64,000 nucleotides of DNA from the NCBI GenBank assembly GCA_028278645.1, contig JANQDZ010000076.1, positions 18,117 through 82,116 of the forward strand, written 5' to 3'. This DNA is from Longimicrobiales bacterium. GTDB taxonomy: Bacteria > Gemmatimonadota > Gemmatimonadetes > Longimicrobiales > Gaopeijiaceae. A program made the position numbers and the translations under genes. The notes beneath the pieces are model-generated. The model saw only the letters and a list, made by a program, of their open reading frames with translations. It searched no databases and had not been told where the DNA came from. Shown in pieces: positions 1-8,680 of the stretch (positions within the stretch are counted from its first letter, which is position 1; each line of letters starts with the position of its first letter).

Positions 1-124
1 GACTCTCTACTATCTCAACCCCGGCGCTGTCGAGCACCTCATTGGGTGGACCTCCCCCTCCATCTCCACACCCAAGAAGGCCGATCCAAGCAGCTAGAAA
101 GAACACCCCAGAGAACCTTTTCAC
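1..124 (-). CDS. N-terminus of a lipoprotein, probably a six-bladed beta-propeller protein (partial)
   Basis: A GTG at 122-124 has a good ribosome binding site (GGGAGG about six bases upstream) and opens 41 codons that run off the left edge of the window. The translation starts with a basic n-region, a short hydrophobic stretch and a lipobox ending in LLGC, so the product should be an envelope lipoprotein. After a glycine-rich linker it reads DSAGVEIVES, a phrase that in Gemmatimonadota often begins secreted six-bladed beta-propeller proteins of unknown function. An ATG three codons' distance upstream (127-129) is followed at once by a stop, so GTG is the only sensible start. Function cannot be assigned from this fragment, and the propeller call is inference from the phrase alone. 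Confidence 0.6.
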   Translation of the reverse strand, partial: MKRFSGVFFLAAWIGLLGCGDGGGGPPNEVLDSAGVEIVES

Positions 125-185
125 GTCATCCTCCCTTTTCTGCTTGGACGGTGTTCTCCTCGCAGGTGTTTCCCGGAAGCCCTAT

Positions 186-2327
186 CTAGAACCCCAGAGA
201 CCACTTGAGAAAGGCCCAGGCGTCGGCGATCTCCTCGATTCGCATCCAGGTGGGTTTTCCGGCGCCGTGGCCGGCCCGGGTCTCCACCCGCATGAGGATG
301 GGGTTATCACATCCCTGACCATGCTGGAGAGCGGCGGCGAACTTGAAGCTGTTCCACGGAACGACCCGGTCATCCCGGTGGGCTGTCGTCACCAGAGTCG
401 GCGGATAGCAAGTTCCCTCCCCGACGTTGTGGTAGGGCGAGTAAGCGTAGAGGGCCCGAAATTCCTCTTCGTTCTCGCTGAGTCCGTAGTCGCTGGACCA
501 CTGCCGGGCGTTGAGGCTGGCAGTGTGGTACCGAAGCATGTCCAGGACACCTACCGCCGGGAGGGCCGCTCCGAACAGCTCCGGCCTTTGTGTCATGACC
601 GCTCCCACCAACAGACCACCGTTACTCCCCCCTTGTACAGCCAACCGCGGGGTGGACGTGTATCCCTCCTCGATGAGGTACTCTGCGGCGGCGATGAAGT
701 CGTCGAAAACGTTCTGTTTCCTGGTCTTGGTACCGGCCTGGTGCCACTCCACTCCGTATTCCCCGCCCCCGCGGAGGTTGGCGTGAGCGAAGATCCCTCC
801 CATCTCCAACCAGACGAGACGGTCCACCCGGAAGGAAGGCGTTTGAGAGATGTTGAATCCCCCGTATCCGTACAGAAGCGTCGGGTTCTCCCCGTTTTTC
901 TCCATTCCGACCTTGTAAGTGAGGAACATGGGGACACGGGTCCCATCCGCGCTGCGAAAAAACACCTGCGTTGTCTCGTAATCCCCCGGGTCAATGTCGA
1001 TTTGGGTCTCCCGGTAAACCGAGGATTCACCAGCAGCCAGGTCGTAACGATAGATGGTGGGGGGTACGGTGTAGCTTTGGAACGAATAGAAGGTCTCGGA
1101 ATCATCGGCGTGGCCGCCGAAACCTCCTGCAGTCCCGATCCCCGGCAGGGAAACGTCCCGGATCACCTCACCCTCGGTAGAGACCAGGCGAATCAGAGTC
1201 TTTGCATCTATTAGGTACCGAGCCACGAATACACCGCCCACATACGAAGCGGATCCGAGGGTTTCGTCGGCTTCGGGAATCACCTCGCGCCAAGCCGACG
1301 GATCGGAGTCCCGGATATCGATGGCCACGACCCGATTCCGGGGGGCGTCATTATTCGTGTGGAAGTAGAAGAGAGGACCGTCGTTCCCGATGAAGGAGTA
1401 GAGAGCGTCCCACTCGTCCAGGAGACGCACGACCTCGCCGTTGGGAGCTCCGAGATCGAGAAAATAGACGCCGTTCTCGTTGTATCCTTCCTGAACGTTG
1501 ATGATCAGGTACCTGCCGTCTTCCGTCACCGAGGCATAGGGGTTCCGGCTCTCGGAATCTTCCACATCGTAAACCAACTCATCCTGGGCCTGGTCGGTAC
1601 CTACCCGATGGAAGTAGACCTGCACCTGAGCCTGGCCATCCCCTTCCCCATCAGGCCCCACCGGGTACTTGGAATAAAAGAAGCCCGAGCCATTCGGCAG
1701 CCAGGAGGCCCCTGTGAACTTGGTGAAGGCCACCGCATCCGGAAGATCATCCGCCGTCTCCACGTCCCTCACGTGCCAGGTGTTCCAGTCCGTTCCCCCG
1801 TCAGAGGTGGCGTAGGCGATGTACCGGCCGTCAGGGCTCACGCTCATTCCCGCCAAGGCGATGGTGGCGTCCTCGCTGAACCCGTTCGGATCGATGAGGA
1901 CTCGTGCTTCGCCGTCCAGGCTCTCTGCCACAAAGAGCACGTCCTGATCCTGGAGACCGTCGTTCCGGGTGAAGAAATAGAGGTCCCCTTCCTTGAAAGG
2001 AATCCCGAACCGTTCATAGTTCCACAATTCGGTCAGGCGATCCCGAATCCCTGCGTGACCAGGCATTTCCTCCAAAAATGGAATGGATATTCTATTTTCT
2101 GCATCCACCCATTCGGCCAACTCCGGGGCCTCCAGATCCTCCATCCACCGGTAGGGATCCGCCACCACGGTCCCGAAGTAATCGTCCGTGTGATCCGCCC
2201 GTTGGGCCTCCGGATACTCCAGAGGAAGGGGGGGGCCGGACCCTTTGCAGGCCAGGAGGACAAGGAGGGGGAGAACATCGAGAAGGGGGAAACTCGAACT
2301 CGGAAAAAACCGACGGGGCGTCGCCAT
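186..2327 (-). CDS. Prolyl oligopeptidase family (S9A) serine peptidase, lipoprotein
   Basis: This 713-residue protein should cleave short proline-containing peptides outside the cytoplasm. The first 30 residues form a signal with a lipobox (LLACKG). The start at 2327 was chosen because the signal begins there and GGAGG lies upstream; an in-frame extension to 2519 is low-complexity. The N-terminal motif DPYRWMED is typical of S9A, followed by the propeller and a C-terminal alpha/beta hydrolase domain. The catalytic residues are visible: Ser about 568 in GGSNGG, Asp about 652 in HRDDRV, and His about 687 in RAGHG. The length fits the family. It lies 77 bases after the preceding minus-strand gene and may share its transcript. 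All catalytic positions are intact, so activity is likely. Confidence 0.93.
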   Translation of the reverse strand: MATPRRFFPSSSFPLLDVLPLLVLLACKGSGPPLPLEYPEAQRADHTDDYFGTVVADPYRWMEDLEAPELAEWVDAENRISIPFLEEMPGHAGIRDRLTELWNYERFGIPFKEGDLYFFTRNDGLQDQDVLFVAESLDGEARVLIDPNGFSEDATIALAGMSVSPDGRYIAYATSDGGTDWNTWHVRDVETADDLPDAVAFTKFTGASWLPNGSGFFYSKYPVGPDGEGDGQAQVQVYFHRVGTDQAQDELVYDVEDSESRNPYASVTEDGRYLIINVQEGYNENGVYFLDLGAPNGEVVRLLDEWDALYSFIGNDGPLFYFHTNNDAPRNRVVAIDIRDSDPSAWREVIPEADETLGSASYVGGVFVARYLIDAKTLIRLVSTEGEVIRDVSLPGIGTAGGFGGHADDSETFYSFQSYTVPPTIYRYDLAAGESSVYRETQIDIDPGDYETTQVFFRSADGTRVPMFLTYKVGMEKNGENPTLLYGYGGFNISQTPSFRVDRLVWLEMGGIFAHANLRGGGEYGVEWHQAGTKTRKQNVFDDFIAAAEYLIEEGYTSTPRLAVQGGSNGGLLVGAVMTQRPELFGAALPAVGVLDMLRYHTASLNARQWSSDYGLSENEEEFRALYAYSPYHNVGEGTCYPPTLVTTAHRDDRVVPWNSFKFAAALQHGQGCDNPILMRVETRAGHGAGKPTWMRIEEIADAWAFLKWSLGF

Positions 2328-2404
2328 GGGAGCCTCCGGTGCTATGGAATCGAAGGATGGAATAGTGGAGGCGGCCGCGTCGGATCGCCAGGGCTTGGCT
2401 TCCG

Positions 2405-3193
2405 CTAACCCTCGTCCTCTTTCGAGCCCGGAGGGAGGGCAGTCCTCTCCACCGCTCTTGATACGCTGTCCATCATGCGGGTGAGGCGATTTCGGAACTT
2501 CCGGGAGCTGGCGGCCCATATGCTCCGGGCCGTGAGAAACCCGGCCCCTAAGGTTCCGGTCACCAGGGAAATGATGGCCAACGCCGAGGTGGGCTCGAAG
2601 CTGGCGCCCAGGATTCCCACCAGAACCGCGGAACCCATCATGGGGAAGATGAACGTGACGCCACCGGCTGCCCCCCGATTCCCGACGATTTGAACGGAGG
2701 TGCTATCGCCCCGTGGGGAAATGTTCACGTTGATGGCGCTGAGCTCGCCAACCGTCTTCCACTCCACACCACCCAGGACCTCGGAGGCCTCACCCTGGTG
2801 TTCTGCGGCCCGCCGGATTTCCTCCAGGATCCGCCCCATCTCTTCCGGCGGGAGGGAGCCGGGGATCTCACAGTCCAGGTGGTACGTGTCCGGCCCCCCG
2901 AAGATAGACGCGGCCAGGCCAGATTTCTCCTCCCAGTCCAGGGCCCCGATGATGGAAGCCGCTCGGGTGACCGCCTCCGGATCGATCCCGGCTTCCCCGG
3001 CGATGGACTGAATCTCGTCCAGGGTTAATCCCGCAGGCCCCGGCTTTCCGGCCTGGGAGCCGTCGGCAACCTGGATCTCTGAGGCCTTTCGAAGGATGAG
3101 AGCGAATTCCTCCTCCGAATAACGTCTCTTTTTAGCGTCGTCGTTTCCCACCGCTGATCGGATCTCCCCATTAGAGGGACTCGGAGGACTCAC
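2405..3193 (-). CDS. Hypothetical protein with two C-terminal membrane helices
   Basis: This 262-residue protein has no enzyme motif I recognise. Residues about 20-45 carry the phrase RRYSEEEFALILRKA, which I associate with small uncharacterised membrane proteins of Gemmatimonadota. The middle is soluble and charged. Two hydrophobic helices lie at about 175-230, followed by a basic tail. The GTG start overlaps the stop of the upstream reductive-dehalogenase-like gene (GTGA at 3190-3193), which implies translational coupling and shared expression. It could be an accessory or anchoring subunit, but that is inference from position only. It does not resemble the short RdhB anchors, which have two to three helices in about 100 residues. 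Confidence 0.7.
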   Translation of the reverse strand: MSPPSPSNGEIRSAVGNDDAKKRRYSEEEFALILRKASEIQVADGSQAGKPGPAGLTLDEIQSIAGEAGIDPEAVTRAASIIGALDWEEKSGLAASIFGGPDTYHLDCEIPGSLPPEEMGRILEEIRRAAEHQGEASEVLGGVEWKTVGELSAINVNISPRGDSTSVQIVGNRGAAGGVTFIFPMMGSAVLVGILGASFEPTSALAIISLVTGTLGAGFLTARSIWAASSRKFRNRLTRMMDSVSRAVERTALPPGSKEDEG

Positions 3194-4728
3194 TCCCTGG
3201 TGTTCTTACGTTCGAGTTTTGCCTCAGATTCAGTGAAACGCATCCATTCGAGCTCTTCCCGGGGTTGGGGGCGGCGGCCATAAAGGGCGTCGTCCATGGC
3301 CAGGGCGGCGCTGCGGAGGAGGGCGTTTCGTCGGATCCCCCATCGGACAAGGGAATGCATGGCATTGTCCGGATGAGAGTAGGGGCAAACGGCCATACAG
3401 CGCGCACAGTCCGTTCCTAAGCGTCCCCAGAGGGTGAAGCAGGCCTCATGGTCTATTCTCCATCGAAGGACGCCATTTCCGTCCTCCTGAGGCTCCTCGA
3501 AGGAGATAGCCCTGCTGGGACAACATTCCGCGCACTTCTTACACCTCGAGCAGAAATCCACCACGGTGGGATCGGGTGCCGGCTCGTCTACGGAAAGAGG
3601 GAGGTTTGTGGTCACAACGGCGATTCTGACCCTCGGCCCGAGCCTGGGTGTCATGAGCAAACCCATGCGCCCGAACTCACCGAGGCCGGCGTCCTTCGCC
3701 ACCAGGGGGCAAATCACCCTGTAGTGCCCGTCCACGTGGGCCCTGGCGCTGTATCCCAGGCGCCTGATGAGATCCGCCACCTGGACCGCCATGACCCCGC
3801 CCCGCAGGTACTGAAGCGCCGATTCCATGGCTGTGGGGCTTTTGGGAGCCCTGTCCACCATTTCCTTGTCCATCTCGACGGTCAAGGCCATGGCAAAGGT
3901 GTGGTCCAACTCCACCGGACTCCCGTATTCGGGACCCCGTCCAACCGTGGTGTAGAGGTGGTGGGCCCGAAGCGCGGTTATCCCCACGGAGTGGGCACCC
4001 ATCTTGAGCGTCCATTCCTTGAGGAACCGGCTCATCTCGGCCGGGTCCCTCGAAACCCGCCCCTTCTCGGCCCCCTCCCGGACCACCTCCCCGCCAAGCT
4101 TCGTGGCGGTTTGGTCAGGAGTGCCGTCCTTTTCCGTTGGAGATTCTGATGGATCCCCCTCCTCCCAACCCGATTCACCGCCTTCCACAAAAGGACGCAG
4201 CAGCTCTATGGTCCAGAACGCCGCATCGGCCGCGGCGAAGCCCTCCCGATGGAAATGGGCCGAGTCGGGTGAAAGCAACCCGGGTTCCGCCCTGAATCCA
4301 TCGTCTGGGCCCCTGAGGTGTGGGTGGGACCGATAGTACTCGTCGAACCGTTCTGTGCCGGGAACCAGGGTCGCCCTGGAGAACATGACGTCCCGTTCGT
4401 CCACGCCGGGCACCGGCTCTCCGAGTCTGATGAGCCCCCCCCCTGGGAAAGGGAAGAGGAAAACGAGAGCACCAACAATCACGGCAAGGACGAGGAGCGT
4501 AGCCAGCCAACGGCCGACGCCCATAGGGAGGAAGATCGGGAGAAGAAAAACCACCAGGACGGTAATGGATATAAGTCCAAGTCGGACTGAGGCTTGGGGC
4601 TCTCCTTCCCTCCTCGAAACCCAAGCGGTCCAAAGGAGGACCAGGAAGATCAACTCTCCCAGGATCGCCGACAGGAGGGGCATGTCAGACATTCCGAATC
4701 CCATCGAGGATCCCCACCCACTGGTCAT
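3190..4728 (-). CDS. Reductive dehalogenase-like Fe-S protein with N-terminal membrane anchor
   Basis: This 512-residue protein has three predicted transmembrane helices in residues about 15-95 and then a soluble domain of the reductive dehalogenase/epoxyqueuosine reductase type. The core phrase AGLGEFGRMGLLMTP is characteristic of RdhA. Two 4Fe-4S sites follow: C393-x2-C396-x2-C399-x3-C403-P, and C430-x10-C441-x2-C444-x3-C448-P. By family knowledge the domain would bind a corrinoid and reduce an organohalide or a related substrate. There is no Tat signal, so topology must come from the helices, unlike classical RdhA. The ATG overlaps the upstream stop (ATGA, 4725-4728), and the 3' end overlaps the next gene in the same way. 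Methionines at residues 13 and 16 are alternative starts. Family confidence is high; substrate is unknown. Confidence 0.88.
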   Translation of the reverse strand: MTSGWGSSMGFGMSDMPLLSAILGELIFLVLLWTAWVSRREGEPQASVRLGLISITVLVVFLLPIFLPMGVGRWLATLLVLAVIVGALVFLFPFPGGGLIRLGEPVPGVDERDVMFSRATLVPGTERFDEYYRSHPHLRGPDDGFRAEPGLLSPDSAHFHREGFAAADAAFWTIELLRPFVEGGESGWEEGDPSESPTEKDGTPDQTATKLGGEVVREGAEKGRVSRDPAEMSRFLKEWTLKMGAHSVGITALRAHHLYTTVGRGPEYGSPVELDHTFAMALTVEMDKEMVDRAPKSPTAMESALQYLRGGVMAVQVADLIRRLGYSARAHVDGHYRVICPLVAKDAGLGEFGRMGLLMTPRLGPRVRIAVVTTNLPLSVDEPAPDPTVVDFCSRCKKCAECCPSRAISFEEPQEDGNGVLRWRIDHEACFTLWGRLGTDCARCMAVCPYSHPDNAMHSLVRWGIRRNALLRSAALAMDDALYGRRPQPREELEWMRFTESEAKLERKNTRE

Positions 4729-6008
4729 GCATGGTAAGCCACCCCCTCCACCGCAGCGTCCACCTCATCCATGGTGTTGTACAGGTGCGGGGAGAGGCGG
4801 ATCCCGTCGAAGGCCCCGCCCATGGCCGCACATCCAAGATTGTGGGTCTCATACACCGCCTCGAAGACCTCTCTGTGGGCCCCCGATGGGATGGCGAACA
4901 CGACAACTCCACCTGCCAAGTCAGGAGATCGCGGAGTGTGGAAGCGTACCCCGGGAATCGCCGCAACCAGCCGTTCTTTGACGGCCGAAGCCAGCGCGGA
5001 GACCCGGGCTTCAATGGCGGCGGGCCCGATGGCCTCATGGAAGGCGGCGGCGTTCCCCATGGTCACCACCGCCGCATCGTCACGTTGCCCCATGTTTTCG
5101 AACTTCTGGGCTCCGTTGGCCTCTGCCCCCTCCCAGCCAACCCCCACATCAGATGGCCAAAGACGGTCCTGGCTCTCCTCCCTCACAAACAGGAGACCAG
5201 CCTCCTTCGGCCCTACAAACCACTTGTGGGAACTCCCTGTGAAGAAATCGCAACCGAGATCGTGTAGATCCAGGTCAAGGAACCCGAAAGTCTGGGCTCC
5301 ATCCACGAGGGTGAGTATCCCCTGTTCCCGAGCAATAGCGCAAAGCTCCTTCCCGGGCAGCCTGACTCCTGAGACGTTCGAGAGGTGGCTGAACGACAGC
5401 ACACGGGTCCGATCGGTCAGAGCCGAGGCAAAGGATTCCAAAAGCTCGGCCGAATCCTCCGAACCCGGGGGGGTCGAAACCCGCTGAACGGAGAACCCCC
5501 GTCGGCGAGCCCGAACGTCCCAAGACACGTTGTTGGTGGGATGGTTCTGATCCCAGAGCACGACCTCGTCCCCGGGCCCCAGGTCGAGGCCATTCACAAC
5601 CGAGTTATTCCCTTCAGACGTGTTCCGCGTGATGGCGATCTCCGACGGGGACGCGCCCACGTAGTCGGCCAGCGCTTGCCGCGCTTCTTCCTTCAAGCCG
5701 CCGAACTTCCCCCGGTTCTGGAAAGAGGCATCCCGGTTCACGTCCCGCGTGTGACCGAAGACTGCCTCCTGAATCGGATACGGAGAGGGACAGAGGTTCG
5801 CCGCGTTCATGAGGATCAGGCCCGGGGCGATGGAGAACTGGTCTTTCACCCTCTTCCAGAACCCTTCGTCTTCCGGGCCCCGTGCGGCGCCGTGGGAAAC
5901 CGACATCCCGAGAGGGGAGGCCCCTTCAAGGAGTCCGGGGAATGCCAGAGTGGCGGCGGTCCCACCCAGGAGACGGGAGAGAAACCGGCGACGATCCGTG
6001 AAGGACAT
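4725..6008 (-). CDS. Tat-exported class V aminotransferase-fold PLP enzyme
   Basis: This 427-residue enzyme belongs to the class V aminotransferase superfamily (isopenicillin N epimerase/cysteine desulfurase-like). The PLP lysine is K262 in SSHKW and the cofactor-binding Asp is D236 in VDGAQ. The first 30 residues form a twin-arginine signal (DRRRFLSRL, then a mild hydrophobic segment), so the folded holoenzyme should be exported. The start at 6008 has a clear GAGGAGG site; the longer reading frame to 6134 would bury the signal. Periplasmic PLP enzymes are uncommon. PvdN of pyoverdine maturation is a known Tat-exported member of this fold, but no siderophore genes are present here. It is the first gene of a tightly overlapping set with the reductive-dehalogenase-like gene and is divergent from cydA. 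The reaction is unknown. Confidence 0.9.
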   Translation of the reverse strand: MSFTDRRRFLSRLLGGTAATLAFPGLLEGASPLGMSVSHGAARGPEDEGFWKRVKDQFSIAPGLILMNAANLCPSPYPIQEAVFGHTRDVNRDASFQNRGKFGGLKEEARQALADYVGASPSEIAITRNTSEGNNSVVNGLDLGPGDEVVLWDQNHPTNNVSWDVRARRRGFSVQRVSTPPGSEDSAELLESFASALTDRTRVLSFSHLSNVSGVRLPGKELCAIAREQGILTLVDGAQTFGFLDLDLHDLGCDFFTGSSHKWFVGPKEAGLLFVREESQDRLWPSDVGVGWEGAEANGAQKFENMGQRDDAAVVTMGNAAAFHEAIGPAAIEARVSALASAVKERLVAAIPGVRFHTPRSPDLAGGVVVFAIPSGAHREVFEAVYETHNLGCAAMGGAFDGIRLSPHLYNTMDEVDAAVEGVAYHA

Positions 6009-6157
6009 GGTACCTCCTCTCTTGGACTGCCAATGCATCCAGGAAGATAGGTCGCCTTCTTCTGCGGGACCAACGATCCCATTCTTCTTGTCCCCTCCCT
6101 GACCCGCAGCCACTTTCCCTGACATCAATCCCAATCCCTGGTCAGCGGAAAGCCATC

Positions 6158-7615
6158 ATGGATCCTGCGCTGTTCTTCCATCGGTTCCACTTCGCCTTCA
6201 CGATCTCATTCCATTACCTCTTCCCTCAGTTCACGATGGGGATGGGGCTCCTCATCGTCATCCTGAAAACGAAGGCGCTGAGGACCGGAGACGAACGGTT
6301 TGAAAAGGCCGCCCGTTTCTGGGGGAAAATCTTCGGTTTGGCCTTCGCCATGGGAGTGGTCACCGGTATCCCCATGGAATTCCAGTTCGGAACCAACTGG
6401 GCACGATTCTCCGAAGCAACAGGAGGAGTGATCGGTCAAACGCTGGCCATGGAAGGGGTTTTTGCGTTCTTCCTCGAGTCATCCTTCTTGGGGCTGTTCC
6501 TCTTTGGTCACAAAAGACTCAGCCCCCGGATGCACTGGTTCTCGGCATTCGCTGTATTCGCAGGATCGTGGATTTCGGGGTTCTTCATTGTGGCCACCAA
6601 CGCGTTCATGCAGCACCCGGTCGGCTATGAGATCCAGCCGGACGGGATGCTGGCCCTGACTAGCTATTGGTCTCTTCTGCTGAATCCATGGCTCCTCTGG
6701 CAGTACCTGCACACCATGACCGGCGCGGTGGTGACCGGGTCGTTCGTTATGGCAGGGATCGGAGCGTACTACCTCCTCCTGGGACAGAGGACAGATGCGT
6801 CTCCGGAAGCTCGCCTCCACGCGGAGTACGGGAAGGTGTTCGTCAAACTCGGGGTCCTCGTGGGGCTTCCGGCGTCGGTCCTGGTAGCGTTCCCCACAGG
6901 AGACATGCAGGCCGTGAACGTGGCGGAGCACCAACCTGCGGCCTTCGCCTCCATGGAGGGGTTATTCGACACCGAAGAAGGGGCTCCCCTGGTTCTCATA
7001 GGCCAGCCGGACATGGAGAACATGCGGCTGGACAATCCCATCGAAGTCCCGAGGATACTGAGCTTCCTGACCTACCGGCGCTTCGATGCCGAGGTGGTGG
7101 GGTTGAAAGACATCCCGAGGGACCAGTGGCCAGACAACGTCCCCCTGCACTACTACGCTTATCACATCATGGTGGGCCTGGGAACTCTGTTCATCGGCAC
7201 CATGTTGTTGGCCGCATGGCTCTTATTGAGGCGAAAGCTCTTCCGGTCCAGAGCCATGTTGTGGGCCCTCATGTTCGCAGCTCCGTTCCCCTTTATCGCC
7301 AACACCACGGGATGGATGACCGCTGAGCTGGGCCGACAACCCTGGCTCGTCTACGGCGTCCTCCGGACCGAGGACGGCTACTCCGCAACGGTGTCCGCTG
7401 GAAACGCTATCTTCAGCCTCTTGGGATTCATGGGTCTCTACCTCCTTTTGGGGATCCTCTTCCTCTTCCTGGCCGCACGGGAGGTTGGGCACGGCCCAGG
7501 GGGACACGGGACCTCTCCGCATGACTCGGAAAGAGGGGACGGAGGGTCCGAAGGCGGCGGCGCAGGAGGGTTACCGCATACCGACATTCCATCCGCCTTC
7601 AACGAGGGGAGGTAA
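6158..7615 (+). CDS. cydA: Cytochrome bd-type quinol oxidase subunit I
   Basis: This 485-residue integral membrane protein is the haem-carrying subunit of a bd-type terminal oxidase, which oxidises quinol and reduces oxygen to water. The N-terminus contains the conserved histidine region (FHRFHFAFTISFHYLFP), and the family signature ELGRQPW lies in the C-terminal third near residue 390. The quinol-binding region is short, as in the CioA-type branch. About nine hydrophobic helices are seen. The C-terminal 40 residues are a Gly/His-rich tail. The next gene, cydB, begins two bases after the stop codon, with its ribosome binding site inside the end of cydA, so the two form an operon. High affinity for oxygen is typical of the family and would suit microoxic conditions. 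Confidence 0.96.
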   Translation: MDPALFFHRFHFAFTISFHYLFPQFTMGMGLLIVILKTKALRTGDERFEKAARFWGKIFGLAFAMGVVTGIPMEFQFGTNWARFSEATGGVIGQTLAMEGVFAFFLESSFLGLFLFGHKRLSPRMHWFSAFAVFAGSWISGFFIVATNAFMQHPVGYEIQPDGMLALTSYWSLLLNPWLLWQYLHTMTGAVVTGSFVMAGIGAYYLLLGQRTDASPEARLHAEYGKVFVKLGVLVGLPASVLVAFPTGDMQAVNVAEHQPAAFASMEGLFDTEEGAPLVLIGQPDMENMRLDNPIEVPRILSFLTYRRFDAEVVGLKDIPRDQWPDNVPLHYYAYHIMVGLGTLFIGTMLLAAWLLLRRKLFRSRAMLWALMFAAPFPFIANTTGWMTAELGRQPWLVYGVLRTEDGYSATVSAGNAIFSLLGFMGLYLLLGILFLFLAAREVGHGPGGHGTSPHDSERGDGGSEGGGAGGLPHTDIPSAFNEGR

Positions 7616-7617
7616 CC

Positions 7618-8661
7618 ATGGAGACGCTCTGGTTCTACCTCGTTGCGGCGATGGTGGCGGTATACGTAGTCCTGGATGGGTTCGACCTGGGAACCGGCGC
7701 CCTCCACCTCTTCATTGCGCGGACCGATCCCGAGCGCCGAACAGTCCTCCAGAGCATCGGGCCCGTATGGGACGGGAATGAAGTGTGGTTGCTGGCCGGC
7801 GGGGGGGCCATGGTCCTGGCATTTCCCAGGTTGTACGCCTCGGGATTCAGCGGATTTTATCTCCCGCTGATGATGGTCCTTTGGCTCCTCATTCTACGGG
7901 CGATCTCCATCGAGTTCCGGAGCCATCTTAAAAGTCCTATATGGCGCCCTATCTGGGACGTTGTTTTTTCCGTGTCCAGTCTGCTGCTGACGATTTTCCT
8001 GGGAGCGGCCCTGGGGAACGTGGTGCGCGGGGTCCCCCTGGGAGAAGACGGGTACTTTTTTGCGCCGCTGTGGACGTCCTTCAGGCCAACCGGGTCGGAC
8101 CTCGGAATCCTGGACTGGTATACCCTGACGGTGGGTCTGGCCAGTTTCCTGGCCCTCACCTATCACGGCGCCATGTGGGTAATCCTGAAAACCGAGGGCG
8201 AGATCCGTGAACGGGCGAAAAGAGCCGCTCGGTGGACCTGGCCTCCCCTCCTTCTCTTCGTAGCCTTGGTGACGTTCTCTACTTTCCTCGTTCAGCCGCA
8301 GGTGGCAGAACGCATGAACGGCACCCCTGTCGCCTACCTGCTCCCCCTGGTTGCTCTGGGCGGAATCCTATCCAGCCGTCGGTTCATGGCCGGCGGAAGA
8401 GAGTTGGCCTCATTCCTGGGGTCGGCTGCATTCCTGGTCTTTATGCTCATGAGCGTGGTGTTCGGGCTCTACCCCATGGTCCTTCCGGCCGCAGGGGACC
8501 CGGCAGCGTCACTGACCGTTTTTAACGCCGCTGGACCACCCTACGCACTGCGGGTGGCCCTGTTCTGGTGGATTCCCGGGATGATCCTGGTGGTGGGTTA
8601 CACCACCTTCATCTATCGGCAGATGGCAGGTAAGGTAGAGCTGGACACAGACGGGTACTAA
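7618..8661 (+). CDS. cydB: Cytochrome bd-type quinol oxidase subunit II
   Basis: This 347-residue membrane protein is the second structural subunit of the bd oxidase. The family phrases VLDGFDLGTG near residue 20 and GPVWDGNEVWL near residue 50 are present, with about eight to nine helices. A strong GAGGGGAGG site precedes the ATG. Length is normal for the family. No small CydX-like subunit or CydCD assembly transporter is visible next to it. The stop lies 19 bases from the convergent DinB-like gene, with no obvious hairpin between the two. Confidence 0.96.
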   Translation: METLWFYLVAAMVAVYVVLDGFDLGTGALHLFIARTDPERRTVLQSIGPVWDGNEVWLLAGGGAMVLAFPRLYASGFSGFYLPLMMVLWLLILRAISIEFRSHLKSPIWRPIWDVVFSVSSLLLTIFLGAALGNVVRGVPLGEDGYFFAPLWTSFRPTGSDLGILDWYTLTVGLASFLALTYHGAMWVILKTEGEIRERAKRAARWTWPPLLLFVALVTFSTFLVQPQVAERMNGTPVAYLLPLVALGGILSSRRFMAGGRELASFLGSAAFLVFMLMSVVFGLYPMVLPAAGDPAASLTVFNAAGPPYALRVALFWWIPGMILVVGYTTFIYRQMAGKVELDTDGY

Positions 8662-8680
8662 GACTCGGATGCGGCCCGAT

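Noticed and set aside
42..1214. Open reading frame of 390 codons on the plus strand opposite the prolyl oligopeptidase
   Set aside because: The minus strand has an intact catalytic triad over the same bases, and the plus-strand product resembles nothing known.
2405..3193. RdhB-type anchor for the reductive dehalogenase-like protein
   Set aside because: It is much longer than RdhB and carries its two helices at the C-terminus after a soluble domain. The RdhA-like protein already has its own helices.
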